A stretch of 6,359 bases of DNA, from the NCBI GenBank assembly GCA_030653635.1, contig JAURYZ010000281.1, positions 1 through 6,359 of the forward strand. The letters are read 5' to 3'. This DNA comes from Coriobacteriia bacterium. GTDB lineage: Bacteria > Actinomycetota > Coriobacteriia > Anaerosomatales > JAHIQC01. Shown in pieces: positions 4,067 through 6,359 of the stretch. Every line of letters begins with the position of its first letter. The stretch's first letter is position 1. Position numbers and translations under genes: made by a program. Under the pieces are notes generated by a model. The model had not been told where the DNA came from, did not search any database, and was given only the letters and a program-made list of their open reading frames with translations.

Positions 4067-5338
4067 ATGGGTACCGCGAGAGTCGTGTTCGACAAATGGG
4101 AAGGGCGCTACGCCCAACGTATAGGGGATGTGCGGTCCAGCGCCGTGCGTGACCTGTTCGCAGCGGCGAGTCGGCCCGACATGATCAGCCTCTCAGGTGG
4201 CATGCCCGAGGTTCGGGCGGTGCCAGCGCACGCCGTGGCCGACGCTGCCCATGGAGCGATCGTGCACGCGGGAGCGCAGGCGCTGCAGTACGGATCGAGC
4301 AACGGCCGCGTGGAGCTGCGCGAGATTATCGTCGAACTCATGGCCGAGACCGGCGTGAGGATAGCCGCAGCCGATGTGGTCGTCACCGCCGGCGCTCAGC
4401 AGGGACTCGACCTGCTCGCCAAGACGTTTTTGGACCCGGGCGACGTTGTGATCTGCGAAGGCCCGACCTACGTGGGTGCGCTTCAGGCATTCTCCGCCTA
4501 CCAGCCCGACATCCGCTGCATCCCGATGGATGGCGAGGGGATGCGCATGGACCTGCTGGAGGCCGAGCTTCGCACAGTCGGATACCAGGGCGCGAAGTTT
4601 ATCTACACCATCCCGAACTTTCAGAATCCTAGGGGCGTGACGCTTTCGGCGCCCCGCCGCCGGCGCCTGCTGGAGCTTGCGCGCGAGTACGACGTCCCGG
4701 TGATCGAAGATGACCCATACGGGCGCCTGCGATTCGAGGGCGGTCACGTCAAGCCGCTGCGGGCTTTGGATGACGAGGTCATCTACCTGGGCACGTTCTC
4801 CAAGATATTCGCACCTGGGCTGCGCTTGGGCTGGATGACTGCCCCGCAGCCGATACTGGCCAAGGTTCTGCTCGTGAAGCAGGCCGCCGATCTGTGCGGC
4901 AGCGCGTTTGCGCAGGTCACTGCGGAACGTTACTTCGCGGGTACTCGCTGGCGCAAAGTGCTGCAGGGGCTGGCGCGCACGTACGCCGAGCGTAGGGATG
5001 CCATGCTCGCGGCGCTCGAGGAGTATTTCCCGCCGGAAGCCAGTTGGACCCGGCCCGAGGGCGGCTTCTTCGTGTGGGTCGAGTTTCCGGAGTTTCTGGA
5101 CACCAAGACCATGCTTGCCGAGGCAGTCGAACATGGAGTGACCTACGTGCCCGGCGACGGCTTCTATCCTGACGGGCGCGGACGCAACTGTATGCGCCTG
5201 GCATTCTGCTACGCTGAACCCGAGGCGATAACCGAAGGGATCAGGCGTCTTGCCGAGGTCCTTGAGGACCGCCTCGAACTGTACCGTGCATTCATCGCGG
5301 CCGGTGCGTTGCCGGACCGCTCGGAGGGGGCAGCATGA
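4067..5338 (+). CDS. Fold-type I PLP-dependent aminotransferase (2-aminoadipate aminotransferase / LysN-like)
   Basis: A 423-residue enzyme from ATG 4067, with the AGGGGTGG-like ribosome binding site at 4054-4061. A GTG at 4058 would add three residues but has no spaced ribosome binding site. Class I/II aminotransferase marks (counted from ATG 4067): SLSGGMP near 41-47 and YGSSNGRVELRE near 75-86. TAGAQQGLDLL (107-117) binds cofactor phosphate, and PNFQNPRG (183-190) carries the conserved Asn-Pro. EDDPYG (214-219) has the Asp contacting the pyridine ring, and GTFSKIFAPGLRLGW (242-256) has the Schiff-base Lys246. A late MRLAF Arg binds the substrate carboxylate. No GntR DNA-binding domain is present, so it is an enzyme rather than a MocR regulator. 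The family includes 2-aminoadipate, aromatic, branched-chain and valine/alanine-using enzymes, and sequence reading does not fix the substrate. It overlaps ddl by 4 nt and is controlled by the T-box. A role in supplying alanine for D-Ala-D-Ala is attractive but unproven. Confidence 0.88.
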   Translation: MGTARVVFDKWEGRYAQRIGDVRSSAVRDLFAAASRPDMISLSGGMPEVRAVPAHAVADAAHGAIVHAGAQALQYGSSNGRVELREIIVELMAETGVRIAAADVVVTAGAQQGLDLLAKTFLDPGDVVICEGPTYVGALQAFSAYQPDIRCIPMDGEGMRMDLLEAELRTVGYQGAKFIYTIPNFQNPRGVTLSAPRRRRLLELAREYDVPVIEDDPYGRLRFEGGHVKPLRALDDEVIYLGTFSKIFAPGLRLGWMTAPQPILAKVLLVKQAADLCGSAFAQVTAERYFAGTRWRKVLQGLARTYAERRDAMLAALEEYFPPEASWTRPEGGFFVWVEFPEFLDTKTMLAEAVEHGVTYVPGDGFYPDGRGRNCMRLAFCYAEPEAITEGIRRLAEVLEDRLELYRAFIAAGALPDRSEGAA

Positions 5339-6288
5339 ACCGGGAGAAGATCGCGGTACTCATGGGAGGGCGCTCGCTGGAGCGCGACGTCTCGCTCAAG
5401 AGCGGGGAGCGTGTGTGTGCGGCGCTCGAGTCGCTCGGCTACCGGGTATTGCCGCTCGACGTGACGCCGGAGCTCGTGGCGACCCTGCGCGCCGAGCGCC
5501 CCGACGCGTGCTACATCGCGCTTCACGGCAAGTACGGCGAGGATGGCACGATCCAAGAGTTACTCGAGTTCCTCGGCATACCGTATACGGGGCCGGGAGT
5601 GACCGCGAGCGCACTGGCATGGGACAAGTCGCTGACCAAGAGACTCATGGCCGAGGACGGAATTCCGACGCCTGCCTGGATCACACTCACTGCCGACGCG
5701 TTCATGGAGATGGGAGCGGCCACTGCGCTCGACCTCATACCTGACGCCGTCGGAGGCTTTCCGGTGTGCGTCAAGCCGACCAAGCAGGGCTCGGCGTTGG
5801 GCCTTGCGCGGATCGATGCGCCCGAGGCACTTGCCGAGGCGCTCTTGAGCGCGCTGTCGTACTCGGACGCGGCGCTCATTGAGAAGTGGGTCGACGGCTG
5901 CGAACTGGCCGTCTCGGTGCTCGACGGACCCGAGGGGCCCCAGGTCTTGCCGGCCGTCGAGATCGAGGCCAAGAGCGGGCTGTTCGACTTTTCGGCCATG
6001 TACACACGCGGCGAGACCGACTACTACGTTCCAGCGCGACTCGATCCGGTCGTGGCCGCTGAGGTGGAGCGGCTCGCTGCCCGAGTCCACGTCCTTCTCG
6101 GGTGTCGTGATGTGAGCCGGGCGGACATGGTGGTAGGCGCGGATGGCGTCCCGTGCGTGCTTGAATGCAACACCTCTCCCGGGATGACGGAGACCTCGCT
6201 TCTTCCTATGGCGGCGAAATCCGCGGGCATGTCGTTCCAAGATGTGGTAGAACGTTTGATACGGGAATCGTTGTCTCGCAAGGGATGA
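5335..6288 (+). CDS. ddl: D-alanine--D-alanine ligase
   Basis: A 317-residue cytoplasmic ATP-grasp ligase joining two D-alanines with ATP for the peptidoglycan stem peptide. ATG 5335 overlaps the aminotransferase TGA (ATGA) and has GGAGG (5323-5327) 7 nt upstream. Family blocks: GGRSLERDVSLKSG (11-24, E16 for the first D-Ala), HGKYGEDGTIQ (64-74) and GIPYTG (81-86). ATP-binding lysines are K98 (DK) and K147 (VKP). Further blocks are GSALG (152-156), EKWVDGCEL (183-191), the omega-loop segment ending YTRGETDYYVPAR, SRAD (261-264), and ECNTSPGMTETSLLP (277-291) with metal ligands E277 and N279 and the D-Ala2 contact S288. Length is normal (usual range 300-370). Two positions differ from the E. 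coli DdlB pattern: the AKY of the omega loop is AMY (M222), and the second Ser of GSSVG is Ala154. The VanA-type loop is absent, so D-Ala rather than D-lactate is the expected second substrate. Confidence 0.95.
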   Translation: MNREKIAVLMGGRSLERDVSLKSGERVCAALESLGYRVLPLDVTPELVATLRAERPDACYIALHGKYGEDGTIQELLEFLGIPYTGPGVTASALAWDKSLTKRLMAEDGIPTPAWITLTADAFMEMGAATALDLIPDAVGGFPVCVKPTKQGSALGLARIDAPEALAEALLSALSYSDAALIEKWVDGCELAVSVLDGPEGPQVLPAVEIEAKSGLFDFSAMYTRGETDYYVPARLDPVVAAEVERLAARVHVLLGCRDVSRADMVVGADGVPCVLECNTSPGMTETSLLPMAAKSAGMSFQDVVERLIRESLSRKG

Positions 6289-6296
6289 TGACTCGC

Positions 6297-6324
6297 GTGA
6301 AGTGGGGTACATACCTGCTAACAT
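6297..6324 (+). promoter_or_regulatory. Possible promoter for a gene beyond the window
   Basis: GTGAAG (6297-6302) and TAACAT (6319-6324) are 16 bp apart. The -10 matches 4 of 6 bases and the -35 only 3 of 6. GTCGGTTCCGAC (6335-6346), an inverted repeat with a 2-nt centre, lies where the transcript would begin and could be an operator. The downstream gene is outside the window, so this is a weak call. Confidence 0.3.
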
Positions 6325-6359
6325 GGGTTAATCTGTCGGTTCCGACCTCGATTCACGGA

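Noticed and set aside
4193..5134. 313-residue minus-strand open frame across the aminotransferase
   Set aside because: The + strand frame has all PLP-enzyme motifs; the minus frame is a GC-rich shadow.
4208..5338. MocR-type regulator reading of the aminotransferase gene
   Set aside because: MocR proteins carry an N-terminal GntR winged helix; this protein is only 423 residues and begins directly with the aminotransferase domain.
6285..6359. Open frame from ATG 6285/6288 to the window end, overlapping the ddl stop
   Set aside because: Only 25 codons are visible, no family resemblance, weak ribosome binding site, and it runs through a promoter-like stretch; it cannot be supported.

Overview
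The window is GC-rich with densely packed genes. It looks like part of a chromosome from an actinobacterial (Actinomycetota-like) lineage. Support comes from the C-terminus of a UPF0182 membrane protein, a small protein resembling the actinobacterial holin-X/superfamily III holins, frequent GTG starts, and GGAGG-type ribosome binding sites about 5 nt from the start. A transcription-terminating T-box leader next to these genes would suit a Coriobacteriia-related or otherwise deep-branching lineage better than Streptomyces or Mycobacterium, where known T-boxes are mostly translational. That placement is inference. I see no mobile element, CRISPR array, tRNA or rRNA.

Layout, left to right. (1) 1-444: the end of a UPF0182 gene. 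(2) 445-883: a non-coding stretch with tandem repeats, a possible promoter (-10 at 545-550) and a strongly structured leader. The leader ends in two mutually exclusive hairpins that expose or hide the ribosome binding site of the next gene. (3) 884-1513: a membrane-targeted double-psi beta-barrel (RlpA/expansin-like) cell-wall protein, closed by a good intrinsic terminator at 1538-1572. (4) 1657-2649: a tight three-gene run encoding a holin-like two-helix membrane protein, a 69-residue single-helix protein, and a stand-alone protein resembling the N-terminal domain of cyanophycin synthetase with an HxxEH motif. (5) 2719-3672, minus strand: a secreted GH114/TM1410-like glycoside hydrolase that most likely starts at a CTG codon.

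(6) 3708-3780: divergent promoters joined by a large interrupted dyad. (7) About 3788-4040: a T-box riboswitch with clear Stem III, antiterminator and terminator. (8) 4067-6288: a two-gene operon of a fold-type I PLP aminotransferase and D-alanine--D-alanine ligase (overlapping ATGA). (9) 6289-6359: a possible promoter for the next gene.

Several genes point to the cell envelope: the DPBB protein, the holin-like proteins, the secreted glycosidase and Ddl. The two most interesting regions are the unclassified RNA switch ahead of the DPBB gene and the T-box ahead of aminotransferase-ddl. The T-box links uncharged-tRNA sensing to an enzyme of the peptidoglycan D-Ala-D-Ala branch. Its amino acid could not be fixed by reading alone, but the T-box TGGT bulge requires a tRNA with A73, which alanine tRNA has.
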